DNA of 64,000 bases, taken from Oscillospiraceae bacterium. GTDB lineage: Bacteria > Bacillota > Clostridia > Oscillospirales > Acutalibacteraceae. The DNA lies in the NCBI GenBank assembly GCA_015066595.1, contig SVNZ01000001.1:372001-436000 (forward strand), in the 5' to 3' direction. A program made the translations under genes and the position numbers. The notes under the pieces are model-generated. The model saw only the letters and a list, made by a program, of their open reading frames with translations, searched no databases and was not told where the DNA came from. Below, piece by piece: positions 54,709 to 63,546 of this stretch (the first letter of the stretch is position 1; every line of letters starts with the position of its first letter).

Positions 54709-54737
54709 AACGCTCTACTAAATGTAGAGCGTTTTTT
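54709..54737. terminator. Terminator after tmcAL
   Basis: AACGCTCTAC pairs with GTAGAGCGTT around a 5-nt loop, then a T-run. Confidence 0.88.
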
Positions 54738-54748
54738 CTTTTTCAGAA

Positions 54749-55276
54749 TTATCTCAAGAATTTAAATTCTCTGATGATAGCCGGTTCTTTTGCTTTACCC
54801 GAACAGATATCAAAGAAGCAGATGATTTTTATAACTAAAAGAACCACCAAGAAAATAGACGCAGCAATCGGTACAATGAAAGTCCAGCAAAGGAACACTG
54901 TTATAATACCGACCAATGTTTCAACAACTAAAAACTTCAAAGCTTGGCGAACATGAAAAGCAACATAGGCAGAACTCTGACTACCAATGAGTGCAATCAA
55001 AACACCAACAACGCCCAAAAGATAAACAAGCATAGCGATAACCTTATTATCTGAAATATCTTTTTGATCGAAGTCAGCAGTGTGGTCATAAGGATCCACA
55101 GCTGGAGCATATGAAGGCTGTGCAGGAGCTGTATATGCTTGGGGTGTAGGCTGTGATGCTTGTGGTGGCGCCTGCTGTGGCTGTACCGGCTTTACTGAGT
55201 TGACCGCTGTGCCACATACGGTACAAAAAATCGTTTCGTCGCTTAAATTAGCGTTACAATTAGGACAAATTTTCAT
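54749..55276 (-). CDS. Zinc-ribbon membrane protein, DUF4870-like
   Basis: From the ATG at 55276 (GGGGAG site) it has 175 residues: a zinc ribbon (CPNCNANLSDETIFCTVCG, 3-21), a proline/glutamine/alanine-rich linker (22-70) and three membrane segments with AYVAFHVRQALKFLV, as in DUF4870/YtzC-like proteins. Function unknown. It lies downstream of the DUF4234 gene, separated by an inverted repeat. Confidence 0.75.
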   Translation of the reverse strand: MKICPNCNANLSDETIFCTVCGTAVNSVKPVQPQQAPPQASQPTPQAYTAPAQPSYAPAVDPYDHTADFDQKDISDNKVIAMLVYLLGVVGVLIALIGSQSSAYVAFHVRQALKFLVVETLVGIITVFLCWTFIVPIAASIFLVVLLVIKIICFFDICSGKAKEPAIIREFKFLR

Positions 55277-55307
55277 TATCTTCTCCCCTATATATTTAGA
55301 TAAGTAA

Positions 55308-55329
55308 AGCCCTTGAAAATTCAAGGGCT
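55308..55329 (-). terminator. Inverted repeat after DUF4234 gene
   Basis: AGCCCTTGA (55308-55316) pairs with TCAAGGGCT (55321-55329). The T-run on the minus strand is poor (TTTACTT), so termination may be partial. Confidence 0.5.
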
Positions 55330-55347
55330 AAAAAAACGTACTATGTA

Positions 55348-55776
55348 TCAGCCTTTTTCGTTGTAATCAGCAGCAAGCAAGTTCATAGACTTCAAGAGCT
55401 TATGAGTATAAACGAACGGACCTACAAAGATAAGTGCGCCAAGTACATTCCAAAGCCAATATGTTGATGCACTAAATTTGTAGTTGATGCCTCTACGAGA
55501 AAGCTCGTTACCGATACGGTTTGAAATTCTGTGCGACCATACAATCGGAGCAATGCCAAGTGTGAGACCGGTAAAAATAAATACAATCAACAAGTAATGC
55601 ATAGTCTTTTTGCCATCATAACGACTAGCAATATCGTTGATATCAGTAGAAACAGCTGACATAACGACCAGACCGTAGATGCCGAAAGTTATAAGTGACA
55701 GTAAGATAAGCTTAACTAAACCACGATTTGTTTTCAACTGTCTTACAGGAACTGTGTTTGTTTGAACTTCATTCAT
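55348..55776 (-). CDS. DUF4234 membrane protein
   Basis: The 142 residues have the DUF4234 pattern: KLILLSLITFGIYGLVVMS followed by two more membrane segments and a conserved IVWSHRISNRIGNEL. Function unknown. AGGGGGT precedes the ATG. Confidence 0.8.
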   Translation of the reverse strand: MNEVQTNTVPVRQLKTNRGLVKLILLSLITFGIYGLVVMSAVSTDINDIASRYDGKKTMHYLLIVFIFTGLTLGIAPIVWSHRISNRIGNELSRRGINYKFSASTYWLWNVLGALIFVGPFVYTHKLLKSMNLLAADYNEKG

Positions 55777-55912
55777 AAAATAACCCCCTATTTTTATGGT
55801 GATTTAATTTTACACTATATGCTGTATATCTGTCAACAAAGCATAACAATACACACTATATTTTGTGAATATGACACAATAATTATAGTGATAGTTTGTG
55901 ATAATACACAAC

Positions 55913-55941
55913 ACAAAAGGCCCGTAGATATACTACGGGCC
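55913..55941 (-). terminator. Terminator after the Na/Pi cotransporter gene
   Basis: GGCCCGTAG (55919-55927) pairs with CTACGGGCC (55933-55941), followed on the minus strand by TTTTGTGTT. Confidence 0.75.
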
Positions 55942-55952
55942 ATGAAAGCATA

Positions 55953-57698
55953 TTATGCTAAGCTATATTTCTTTTTATAGTCATCGTAAAGCTCATCGAA
56001 CTCTTCGTTTTTGTGCCTTAGACTCTTCAGCGACTGGTGGGTGTTCATATCGTGGTGGTGCAAATCGACTACAGCACCGGCGATGTTTGAACAATGGTCA
56101 GATACTCGTTCAAAATTTGTGAGCAAATCAGACCAGATAAATCCAATTTCGAGATTACATTCTCCTTTTTGGAGCCTTCTTGTATGATTAGTACGCATTT
56201 CTTCTTTCAGATTGTCTACAACTTCTTCCAGACACTCAACCTGCAACGCAAGCGAAGCATCGTTGTTTATGAACGAAGTTATCGAAAGCTCCATCACTTC
56301 TAAAACGGCATTTGAAATAATACTGAGTTCACTCTTAGCTTTGTCAGAAAAGTGTATATTCTTTTCATTAAGCTCATCAGCTGAACCGATGATGTTTCTT
56401 GCGTGGTCGGATATACGCTCAAAGTCACCGATAACCTTTAACAGCATCGCTGCTTCAACGCTATCATCAACACTGATAGGTGCACTACTCAACTTAACTA
56501 AGAATGAACCTATCACATCTTCGTAATTATCTGTTTGTGTCTCTGCTTTTCGTACTTTTTCTGACAGTTCCCTGCTGTAGTTACTCAGCGCAGATATACT
56601 GTCTTTCAATGATTGTGCTGTACACTGTGCCATCTCGTCAGTGAGCATTCTTGAACGTTCTAATGCGATAGAAGGAGTCATAAGAAGTCGCTCATCAAGC
56701 TGAGTTTTCTTCTCAACCTCTTTTGAATCCGGAACAAGGAAGCACACAAGCTTTTCGAGTAAGCCACCCAAAGGTAACATAAGTGCTGTGCATGCTACGT
56801 TGAATATTGTATGAGCAATAGCTATACCAAACGCTGTTGCACTATCATTGAGTAAAGCGATATCTACCATTGATTTAACTACACAGAATACAGTTAAAAG
56901 AACTGTTGTACCAATGATGTTAAAGAACAAGTGTACAAGTGCTGCACGACGTGCGTTTTTGTTAGTACCTACGGAAGATATAAGAGCTGTGACGCAAGTA
57001 CCGATATTTTGACCCATTATTATCGGTATAGCGGCTGAGAATGTCACCTGACCTGTTGAGGCTAGTGCTTGCAAAATACCAACCGAAGCAGAGCTTGACT
57101 GAATAACAGCAGTAAGCAATGCACCGACAAGCACACCTAAAATCGGGTTTTCGAACATTATAAACATCTGCTGGAACTCGGGAACTTCTTTAAGCCCGGA
57201 TACTGCACCTGACATTATGTCCATACCAAACATCAGCGTCGCAAAGCCGAGCAATATCGCACCTGTATCGTGCTTTTTGTCGCTTTTTGAAAACATCGTA
57301 AAAATGATACCAATCAACGCAAGAACCGGTGTGAACGATGTCGGCTTTAAAAGTGACACGAAAACATTTGAGCTTTCAATGCCTGTTAGCGACAAAAGCC
57401 ACGCAGTAACTGTTGTGCCGACATTTGCACCCATAATAACGTTGATGGCCTGTCCCAAAGTCATTAGACTTGAGTTTACAAAACCAACCACCATAACGGT
57501 AGTTGCCGATGAGCTCTGTATTACTGCTGTGACAGCAAGTCCTGTCATAAAACCTGCAAACTTGTTTGTGGTGAGCTTTCCTAAAAGATTTCTCAAGCTG
57601 TTTCCTGCCCTACGTTCTAAGCTCGACCCCATATAGTTCATACCAAAAAGAAACAAACATAGTCCGCCTATCAGTTCAAGCAAATCAAAAATATCCAT
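55953..57698 (-). CDS. Na/Pi cotransporter family protein with PhoU-like domain
   Basis: From the ATG at 57698 (AAAGGGGTTG site) it has about 581 residues. The two inverted QSSSATTVMVVGFVNS and QSSSASVGILQAL repeats define the sodium-dependent phosphate transporter fold (1-310), and two PhoU-like helical repeats form the cytoplasmic C-terminus (350-570). It probably imports or exports phosphate with Na+. No pho regulatory genes are adjacent. Confidence 0.88.
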   Translation of the reverse strand: MDIFDLLELIGGLCLFLFGMNYMGSSLERRAGNSLRNLLGKLTTNKFAGFMTGLAVTAVIQSSSATTVMVVGFVNSSLMTLGQAINVIMGANVGTTVTAWLLSLTGIESSNVFVSLLKPTSFTPVLALIGIIFTMFSKSDKKHDTGAILLGFATLMFGMDIMSGAVSGLKEVPEFQQMFIMFENPILGVLVGALLTAVIQSSSASVGILQALASTGQVTFSAAIPIIMGQNIGTCVTALISSVGTNKNARRAALVHLFFNIIGTTVLLTVFCVVKSMVDIALLNDSATAFGIAIAHTIFNVACTALMLPLGGLLEKLVCFLVPDSKEVEKKTQLDERLLMTPSIALERSRMLTDEMAQCTAQSLKDSISALSNYSRELSEKVRKAETQTDNYEDVIGSFLVKLSSAPISVDDSVEAAMLLKVIGDFERISDHARNIIGSADELNEKNIHFSDKAKSELSIISNAVLEVMELSITSFINNDASLALQVECLEEVVDNLKEEMRTNHTRRLQKGECNLEIGFIWSDLLTNFERVSDHCSNIAGAVVDLHHHDMNTHQSLKSLRHKNEEFDELYDDYKKKYSLA

Positions 57699-57841
57699 TT
57701 TTACAACCCCTTTACTGTTGCGCTTTCTAAACAAATAGTTTCCACTATTTTATTATGGCTTAAAATCACCACAATAAATATAACGCTCATGAACGATAAC
57801 AAATAGCACGGTACAGTAAAGGTTTTGTAAAATCAAAATTA

Positions 57842-57871
57842 AATATCCACCCTGTTTTTGGGTGGATATTT
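57842..57871 (-). terminator. Terminator after the nicotinamidase gene
   Basis: AATATCCACCC pairs with GGGTGGATATT around a 7-nt loop, with TAATTTT following on the minus strand. Confidence 0.7.
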
Positions 57872-57886
57872 AACACAAATATAACA

Positions 57887-58411
57887 TTAAACTACATTTA
57901 TCTGACAGCAACGCATAGTATCAAGTGCGCAATTGTGAGTAGCAGGAGTTACACCTGCACAGCATTTGCTGTCTACATATATTTCTTTTTCAGAAAAATG
58001 CGCTTTTAAAATCAAAGCATTTGACACAACACATATGTCAGTACAAATGCCGATGAGTGTGATATCAAAGTCGCTGTCTTGAGCCTGCTCTTTAATAAGT
58101 AATGGGAGCTTTATGCTGCCAAAAGTAGGTTTTTCAACAGGTGTGTACTCTTTGTCTTTGAGTGCGTTTTCTATTCTTTCATTAAGGAGCCAACCGTGTG
58201 TACCTTTTACGCAGTGTGTCACCGCAAGCTTTTTGCCTTCAGCAGTTTCGAGATAGTTTTCGCTATGAGTGTCATATGTGACAAAAATCTCACCATCAAA
58301 ATCTTCTATCTTTTTCACACAGCTATCTATTATAGCTTGGGCTTCAGGTGTACCCAAAGCACCATCGACAAAATCGTTTTGAATATCAACTACTACCAAA
58401 AAATGTTTCAT
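57887..58411 (-). CDS. Isochorismatase-family cysteine hydrolase (nicotinamidase-like)
   Basis: From the ATG at 58411 (GGGAGGA site) it has 174 residues with the catalytic triad of the family: Asp9 (VVVDIQNDF), Lys94 (EKPTF) and Cys127 (GICTDICVVSNAL). Such enzymes hydrolyse nicotinamide to nicotinate in NAD salvage, but isochorismatases and other amidases share the fold. The longer frame to 58558 has no support. The de novo/salvage end enzyme nadE is at 38.9-40.8 kb, unlinked. Confidence 0.85.
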   Translation of the reverse strand: MKHFLVVVDIQNDFVDGALGTPEAQAIIDSCVKKIEDFDGEIFVTYDTHSENYLETAEGKKLAVTHCVKGTHGWLLNERIENALKDKEYTPVEKPTFGSIKLPLLIKEQAQDSDFDITLIGICTDICVVSNALILKAHFSEKEIYVDSKCCAGVTPATHNCALDTMRCCQINVV

Positions 58412-58527
58412 AATATATCCTCCCTGTAAGAAAATTATACACCTTAAACTTTGGTTTGTAAATGCGTAATCACTTTTCACACGCAAGGCTCTTTTTTTGC
58501 ATATTATGTAATGGAGGTGAAAAATAA

Positions 58528-58938
58528 ATGAGTAGAACAAATTGTTGTAATAACACAAACGAATGTCTTATTATTTCTATTGCGGCTAGTGTTGTTATAG
58601 GTATCGTAGCGGCAGTCTTAACAATCACAGGTATCATTGCTGTGACACCTGCTTTTCTATGGGTAGTGTTCGGTATTGCTGTGGTATATCTCGCTATCGC
58701 TTTCGTTATTTCGTCACTAAGAAGGTTCTCCACACCACTTAGTTCACGCTCGACAGTTGCTACACTTATCGCTGGGATACTGGGCACTATACTGCTTTCT
58801 GTGATTCTTCTAGCAATCGTCTTCCCTGCTACAAGCGCTTTGGGAGCTGTATTGGTTGGTTTGCTCTTGGCATCATTCTCGCTCATCATCACATCGACTG
58901 CTTGTCTGGTTTTGAACACCTACTCATGCGATGACTGA
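58528..58938 (+). CDS. Small four-helix membrane protein with cysteine-rich ends
   Basis: The 136 residues open with SRTNCCNNTNEC and end YSCDD, with four hydrophobic segments between. A GGAGGTGA site lies eight to nine nt before the ATG, a strong argument that it is real. I recognise no characterised family. The opposite-strand frame has no ribosome site. Confidence 0.7.
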   Translation: MSRTNCCNNTNECLIISIAASVVIGIVAAVLTITGIIAVTPAFLWVVFGIAVVYLAIAFVISSLRRFSTPLSSRSTVATLIAGILGTILLSVILLAIVFPATSALGAVLVGLLLASFSLIITSTACLVLNTYSCDD

Positions 58939-58950
58939 TTAGTATAAGAA

Positions 58951-58983
58951 AAAACAGCGGCTACAAAACAGTAGTCGCTGTTT
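58951..58983. terminator. Bidirectional terminator
   Basis: AAACAGCG-CTAC pairs with GTAG-CGCTGTTT with one mismatch; it separates two convergent genes. Confidence 0.75.
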
Positions 58984-58987
58984 GACT

Positions 58988-59470
58988 TTATAGACTTCTT
59001 ATTATCTTCCACTGCTCTACCAATCTATCAACAGACCACATGGCATTTGCAGGAGAAGTCGACGAAAGGCACACAGCCTCTCTGTTTACTACATCACGAA
59101 TATACTTGTTATAATACTTGAAAGCAGTTTTTCCGTTGACAAAAATCCGTTTAATATCAGCAACGCTGAGAATCTGTGTCAGGTCGTTAGCAACCACGTT
59201 TTTTATAGAACTGTCAGAGCTACCGACTATTTCACAGGATTTTATCACATCCCACAAGGCGATATGCTTTGACAGCAAAAGCTCTCGCTTTTCGTCCACT
59301 GTAGTCGGAGTATCACATTCAAATACAGCTGATACAACTTTCCAAAACCTATTTTGTGGGTGTCCGTAAAAGAACATCTCTTCTCTGGATTTTACAGACG
59401 GGAAACTTCCAAGAATAAGAATCTTTGAATTTTTGTCGTAAAGTGGTTTTATCGGATGATTAACTATCAT
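58988..59470 (-). CDS. DNA-deoxyinosine glycosylase (mismatch uracil-DNA glycosylase superfamily)
   Basis: The 160 residues have ILILGSFPSVKSREEMFFYGHPQNRFWKV, the N-terminal active-site signature, and the C-terminal LSSTSPANAMWS loop. The family removes deoxyinosine and related lesions. It ends convergent to the small membrane protein gene and lies 2 nt after the cysteine-synthase-like gene, so it is likely co-transcribed with it. Confidence 0.88.
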   Translation of the reverse strand: MIVNHPIKPLYDKNSKILILGSFPSVKSREEMFFYGHPQNRFWKVVSAVFECDTPTTVDEKRELLLSKHIALWDVIKSCEIVGSSDSSIKNVVANDLTQILSVADIKRIFVNGKTAFKYYNKYIRDVVNREAVCLSSTSPANAMWSVDRLVEQWKIIRSL

Positions 59471-59472
59471 AA

Positions 59473-60399
59473 TTACTCAAAAAGCGGTGTAGAAAAATAT
59501 CTCTCTGCTGTATCAGGCAATACTGTGACAACAGTCTTACCTTTGCCTAAGATTTTCGCCATACGCATAGCAGCAGCAACATTTGTACCGCTTGAGATAC
59601 CACACATAATGCCTTCTTTTGATGCAAGATCCTTTGATGCCTGTAAAGCTTCTTCGTCTTTGATGATACATACGTCATCAAAAATCTCTGTGTTCAATAT
59701 CTCAGGAATGAGTCCGTCACCGATACCCATCTGCACATGTGTTCCGATTGAGCCACCAGACAGAATAGCTGCGTTTTCAGGCTCTACTGCCCATATTGTC
59801 ATATCAGGATTTTCTTTCTTTAAGACCTCACCGATACCTGTTATTGTACCGCCTGTGCCGATACCTGAACAAAAACCGTGGATAGGTGCATTCACTTGTT
59901 CTAAAATCTCTTTAGCTGTGCCTTTGCGCTGAATTTCAGGGTTAGCTGGATTTTCAAACTGCTGTGGTACAAACACGTTCTTATCTTCGGCTTTCATTTT
60001 AAGCGCAAGATTGAGACACTCTTCAATACACAAGCCGATATTGCCTGCATCGTGAATAAGAATAACCTCAGCACCGTAATGCTCAACAAGCTTTCTGCGT
60101 TCTTCGCTGACAGAGTCAGGCATAATAATCTTGACTTTTATACCAAGCACTGCTCCAACTAAAGCAAGACCTATGCCTTGGTTGCCAGATGTTGGCTCAA
60201 CAACGATAGTGTTCTCGTTGATGAGACCTTTATCCATAGCGTCTTTGATCATATTGTACGCTGTACGGGTTTTGATAGAACCACCGACATTAAGGCCTTC
60301 AAATTTGACGAGTATATCAGCATCGTTCTCACCAGTCATATGCTGAAGTTTGATGATAGGAGTGTTTCCCATCGCTTCTAAAATATTATTACAAACCAT
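59473..60399 (-). CDS. cysK: Cysteine-synthase-like PLP enzyme
   Basis: This fold-type II PLP enzyme has 308 residues, with the PLP lysine in GGSIKTRTA (Lys43), PTSGNQGIGLA and GIGTGGTITG. Typical CysK has GGSVKDR and TSGNTG; the KTR and GNQ variants are shared with SbnA-like or related subgroups, so the substrate (O-acetylserine or another activated serine) is not certain. It is followed directly by the DNA glycosylase gene. Confidence 0.85.
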   Translation of the reverse strand: MVCNNILEAMGNTPIIKLQHMTGENDADILVKFEGLNVGGSIKTRTAYNMIKDAMDKGLINENTIVVEPTSGNQGIGLALVGAVLGIKVKIIMPDSVSEERRKLVEHYGAEVILIHDAGNIGLCIEECLNLALKMKAEDKNVFVPQQFENPANPEIQRKGTAKEILEQVNAPIHGFCSGIGTGGTITGIGEVLKKENPDMTIWAVEPENAAILSGGSIGTHVQMGIGDGLIPEILNTEIFDDVCIIKDEEALQASKDLASKEGIMCGISSGTNVAAAMRMAKILGKGKTVVTVLPDTAERYFSTPLFE

Positions 60400-60474
60400 A
60401 AGCTCTTTCCTTATCTAATTTACTAATTGTAGATTATATCATATTACAAAAAGCATTTCAATGTGCAAAGAATA

Positions 60475-60505
60475 AAAAAGCAGAACCCCACTTTAGGCTC
60501 TGCTT
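60475..60505 (-). terminator. Terminator after the THUMP methyltransferase gene
   Basis: AAGCAGA (60478-60484) pairs with TCTGCTT (60499-60505); a T-run follows on the minus strand. Confidence 0.75.
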
Positions 60506-60517
60506 GTTATTTATATA

Positions 60518-61630
60518 TTAAGATTTGTAGTACATATAGACATTGCACTTGAGCATACCGTTGTAGAGCTTTCTGCGCTTATCAGCAACTCTGCCAAAAC
60601 ATTTTTCAAAATCATCGTCAGGGCTAATGATAGTATAGCTGTAATGCTCTCTTTTTGTAAACCTTTCACCCATAATCTTATAGAGACGTTCGGCTTCATT
60701 TATATCGAGCAGACGTTCTCCGTACGGTGGGTTTGTGATAACGGTAAGATACTCTTCATCGCTCTCAAAGTCAGCTACATCACGCTTTTCAAAAGTGATG
60801 CGATCTAAAACTCCAGCTTTCTCTGCATTTTCCTGAGCTAGCTTTAGTGCTTCTTCGTCTACATCATAACCATAAGCTTTGAATGTGCAATCTCTATTTT
60901 CAAGAGAGCGAGCACGCTCACGCTCACTACACCACACTTCAGGCTCGGAAATCTTCCATTCTTCTGCTATGAAACTGCGGTTAATGCCGGGCATGATATT
61001 GAGTGCTTTAAGCGTTGCTTCAATCAGTACAGTGCCACTTCCGCACATTGGATCACACACAATGTGATTTTTTCTGACGTGAGCCAAATCAACCATAGCA
61101 GCAGCGAGCGTCTCTCTTATCGGTGCTGCGTTTGCGTTTTCTCTGTATCCACGCTTATGAAGACCATCGCCGGAGGTATCTATCATAATGCTGACTTTGT
61201 CTTTTATGATAAGAAACTGTATTTTGTGCATCGTGCCGGTTTCTTCGAACCAGTCAACCACATAAGACTTTCTGAGGCTTTCAACAACAGCTTTTTTGAT
61301 AATCTTCTGGCACGCCGGAATGCTGTTGAGTTTAGAATTTATAGAACTACCTTTTACCGGGAAAGCTTCATCACCCTTGATGTACTTAGACCAATCCACC
61401 TTTTTTACATTTTCAAAAAGTTGTTCAAAGGTAACAGCTCTAAACTCAGCAACTAAAATATGAATACGCTCAGCATAGCGAGAGCATATGTTGGCTCTAG
61501 CTAGGGTGCTCATATCACCATCAAAAAGCACTCGTCCGTTTTCAGCTCTGACATTTTCAATTTCATGATGTCGCAGTTCGTTTGCGACCAAGCCTTCAAG
61601 TCCCAAAAGACAAGTAGCACAAAAAGTCAT
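60518..61630 (-). CDS. THUMP-domain SAM-dependent RNA methyltransferase (RlmL/YpsC-like)
   Basis: An N-terminal ferredoxin-like/THUMP part (1-150) precedes a Rossmann methyltransferase with VCDPMCGSGTVLIEA and the N6-adenine/guanine motif ITNPPYGERL. The length (370) matches YpsC, which methylates guanine in 23S rRNA. The substrate is inferred by family only. Confidence 0.9.
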   Translation of the reverse strand: MTFCATCLLGLEGLVANELRHHEIENVRAENGRVLFDGDMSTLARANICSRYAERIHILVAEFRAVTFEQLFENVKKVDWSKYIKGDEAFPVKGSSINSKLNSIPACQKIIKKAVVESLRKSYVVDWFEETGTMHKIQFLIIKDKVSIMIDTSGDGLHKRGYRENANAAPIRETLAAAMVDLAHVRKNHIVCDPMCGSGTVLIEATLKALNIMPGINRSFIAEEWKISEPEVWCSERERARSLENRDCTFKAYGYDVDEEALKLAQENAEKAGVLDRITFEKRDVADFESDEEYLTVITNPPYGERLLDINEAERLYKIMGERFTKREHYSYTIISPDDDFEKCFGRVADKRRKLYNGMLKCNVYMYYKS

Positions 61631-61649
61631 TTGTATCTCCTCAAAAATA

Positions 61650-61673
61650 TAGGCGGAAGAAAACTTCCGCCTA
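61650..61673 (-). terminator. Terminator after the hibernation factor gene
   Basis: TAGGCGGAAG (61650-61659) pairs perfectly with CTTCCGCCTA (61664-61673); TATTTTT follows on the minus strand. Confidence 0.85.
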
Positions 61674-61678
61674 TCATT

Positions 61679-61693
61679 ATTCTAATTAAGAAT
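61679..61693 (-). repeat. AT-rich palindrome after the hibernation factor gene
   Basis: ATTCT/AGAAT with a 5-nt loop between stop codon and terminator; third member of the set seen after groEL and ackA. Confidence 0.45.
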
Positions 61694-61697
61694 TATG

Positions 61698-62231
61698 TCA
61701 ATCATCAAATGATGGCTCTAAAAGTCCGTATGCACCGTCATCACGAACATAGACAACGTTGACTTCATTAGTATCTACGTTAGTGAACATATAGAACTTG
61801 TGTCCTACCATATTCATCTGAAGGATAGCTTCGTCAACTGTGATAGGTTTGAGCGGAATCTGCTTAGTACGAAGGATCTTGTACTCCTCTTCCTCCACCT
61901 CTTCAGCAGGTGCTTCAAACAAATCGTCGATAGAGCCTGACTTGAGCTTTTTCTCAAGCTTAGCTTTGTTTTTTCTCAGCTGTCTGCCAAGAACATCAAT
62001 GCACTTATCAACGGCATCGTTCATTTCAAGCTGTGTTTTCTCTGCTCTGTAAACCATTGAGTTGTCTTTGATAGTAATCTCGACAGTCTGGTTGTTCTTG
62101 TTCATAGTAACAACAACGTTCACAGTAGCATCAGGTGAGAAAATCTTCTCAAATTTCTTGAGCTTTTTCTCGACACGCTCCTTGAAATTATCTCTCAGAT
62201 TGACCTTTCTAGCGGTATAGGTAATCTTCAT
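61698..62231 (-). CDS. hpf: Ribosome hibernation promoting factor, long form
   Basis: Its 177 residues comprise the RaiA/YfiA domain (1-95, ITYTARKVNLRDNFKERVEKKLKKF) and the C-terminal dimerisation domain (120-175, KPITVDEAILQMNMVGHKFYMFTN) of long HPF. It dimerises 70S ribosomes into 100S particles in stationary phase. An AGGAGG site precedes the ATG. Confidence 0.95.
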   Translation of the reverse strand: MKITYTARKVNLRDNFKERVEKKLKKFEKIFSPDATVNVVVTMNKNNQTVEITIKDNSMVYRAEKTQLEMNDAVDKCIDVLGRQLRKNKAKLEKKLKSGSIDDLFEAPAEEVEEEEYKILRTKQIPLKPITVDEAILQMNMVGHKFYMFTNVDTNEVNVVYVRDDGAYGLLEPSFDD

Positions 62232-62264
62232 AGTAATGCCTCCTTTGCATATTCAATATGAAAT

Positions 62265-62741
62265 TTATTTTCTGCCTGAGCCATTGCCCCTACGGCTATA
62301 GCCACGGCTTTCACCACGTTTTAAATCGGACATTTTGTCCTCGCTGGTCTTTTTGAATCTCGACATCATATCTTCAAACGATGCACCTGCGGTGCTGCTG
62401 CTCTGCCATTCAAAGTCACCGGGTGAAGTTACCTTTGGAGCCGGAGTGTACTTTCTCTGAGGCTTTTTGTTAAATTCACACTTACCACCTTGTGGCTTGT
62501 CGCTCAAAGACTGTGCCTGCTTGATAGAGAGAGCGAGTTTTCCGTCGTCTGCGATAGACAGTATCTTGCACTCAACTGCCTGTCCGACAGAAAGCACCTT
62601 TGAGATATCCTCGACATAAGAACGAGAAATCTCAGAAATATGTACCATACCTCTTTTTCCGCCTTCTATCTCGACAAATGCACCGAAGTTTGTGATACCT
62701 GTTACTTTTCCTTTTACGATTGTTGAGATCTCTTGTGACAT
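62265..62741 (-). CDS. S1 domain RNA-binding protein (YabR/CvfD-like)
   Basis: From the ATG at 62741 it has 158 residues: an S1 domain (1-75, GKVTGITNFGAFVEIEGGKRGMVHISEIS) and a basic, glycine/arginine-rich tail. It binds RNA or the ribosome. It lies after divIC, as in Bacillus (yabR). The frame opens at TTG 62780, but family members start like the ATG used here. Confidence 0.88.
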   Translation of the reverse strand: MSQEISTIVKGKVTGITNFGAFVEIEGGKRGMVHISEISRSYVEDISKVLSVGQAVECKILSIADDGKLALSIKQAQSLSDKPQGGKCEFNKKPQRKYTPAPKVTSPGDFEWQSSSTAGASFEDMMSRFKKTSEDKMSDLKRGESRGYSRRGNGSGRK

Positions 62742-62776
62742 TAGTGTGTTGTACCCCTTAATAATTTGGTTTATGA

Positions 62777-63091
62777 TCAATCACCTGATACGTTTACAAA
62801 TACTCTCTCGCCTTGCTTGATATAGTCAAGATCTTCTCGAGCAATTTGTTCAACATAACCGGAGAATTCCTCATCTGATGAATTATATAAATCGTTCATT
62901 TCGTCGTTTTTGATTTCCTGAATAGTGATTTCGTCTTGAATACTCTCAAGTTCACTCTTCTTTTCACTAATCTGTGAATATAAATCAACCAGTGTTACAA
63001 CCGAATAAACTGTGAAAACCAATATTACTATGCACAACACTAAATAACGCAAATTAAGCTGTGGTTTTTTAGGTTCTTTTTGTGTGCTCAT
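62777..63091 (-). CDS. divIC: FtsB/DivIC-family septum formation initiator
   Basis: The 104 residues have a short cytoplasmic start, a membrane segment (about 15-35), a coiled coil (40-70) and the EQIAREDLDYIKQGERVFVNV end typical of DivIC. It joins DivIB and FtsL in the divisome. It overlaps yabQ by 23 nt, as part of the conserved yab cluster. Confidence 0.9.
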   Translation of the reverse strand: MSTQKEPKKPQLNLRYLVLCIVILVFTVYSVVTLVDLYSQISEKKSELESIQDEITIQEIKNDEMNDLYNSSDEEFSGYVEQIAREDLDYIKQGERVFVNVSGD

Positions 63092-63545
63092 AATCCGTCC
63101 TTTTTCTTCTATACACTATATTTTGTATTTTATATAATATTACACCTACATTATACACTACAAATCTATTAGCTTTCAATAGTTTAGAAGAAAAATTTCT
63201 TATGATTTTTATACTTTTTTCGATAATTTTCCTTAAAACTCTGATTATATAGCAATAAAGTGTCGCCATAAACTCGCCAACTGTGAATCTGTACACAACA
63301 AAACCGACTGCTTCTCCAAACAAGGTGAAATATCTCACCATTCCTTTGTTGAATGGCAATGCAAACAAAACAGTCAAAAAAGCACACATCAAAAAATATA
63401 GGACATCCGAAAGAATTATCTGCCACAGTTTTGTAAAGCCCATAAAACGCAACACTCGAACGCAATCATAAAGTGCTGACAAAATCACACCAAACAAAAG
63501 TGAACACAAAAAGTACACAGTCTGGTCAGCTAAAGAAAACGTCAT
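63069..63545 (-). CDS. yabQ: Spore cortex biosynthesis protein YabQ
   Basis: Its 158 residues have three N-terminal membrane segments (FLCSLLFGVILSALYDCVRVLR, LSDVLYFLMCAFLTVLF) and a basic tail. YabQ is needed for the spore cortex. It lies between yabP (1 nt gap) and divIC. Confidence 0.85.
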   Translation of the reverse strand: MTFSLADQTVYFLCSLLFGVILSALYDCVRVLRFMGFTKLWQIILSDVLYFLMCAFLTVLFALPFNKGMVRYFTLFGEAVGFVVYRFTVGEFMATLYCYIIRVLRKIIEKSIKIIRNFSSKLLKANRFVVYNVGVILYKIQNIVYRRKRTDYEHTKRT

Positions 63546-63546
63546 A

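Noticed and set aside
58470-58919. A 149-residue minus-strand frame opposite the small membrane protein
   Set aside because: No ribosome site, while the plus-strand frame has a strong GGAGGTGA site.
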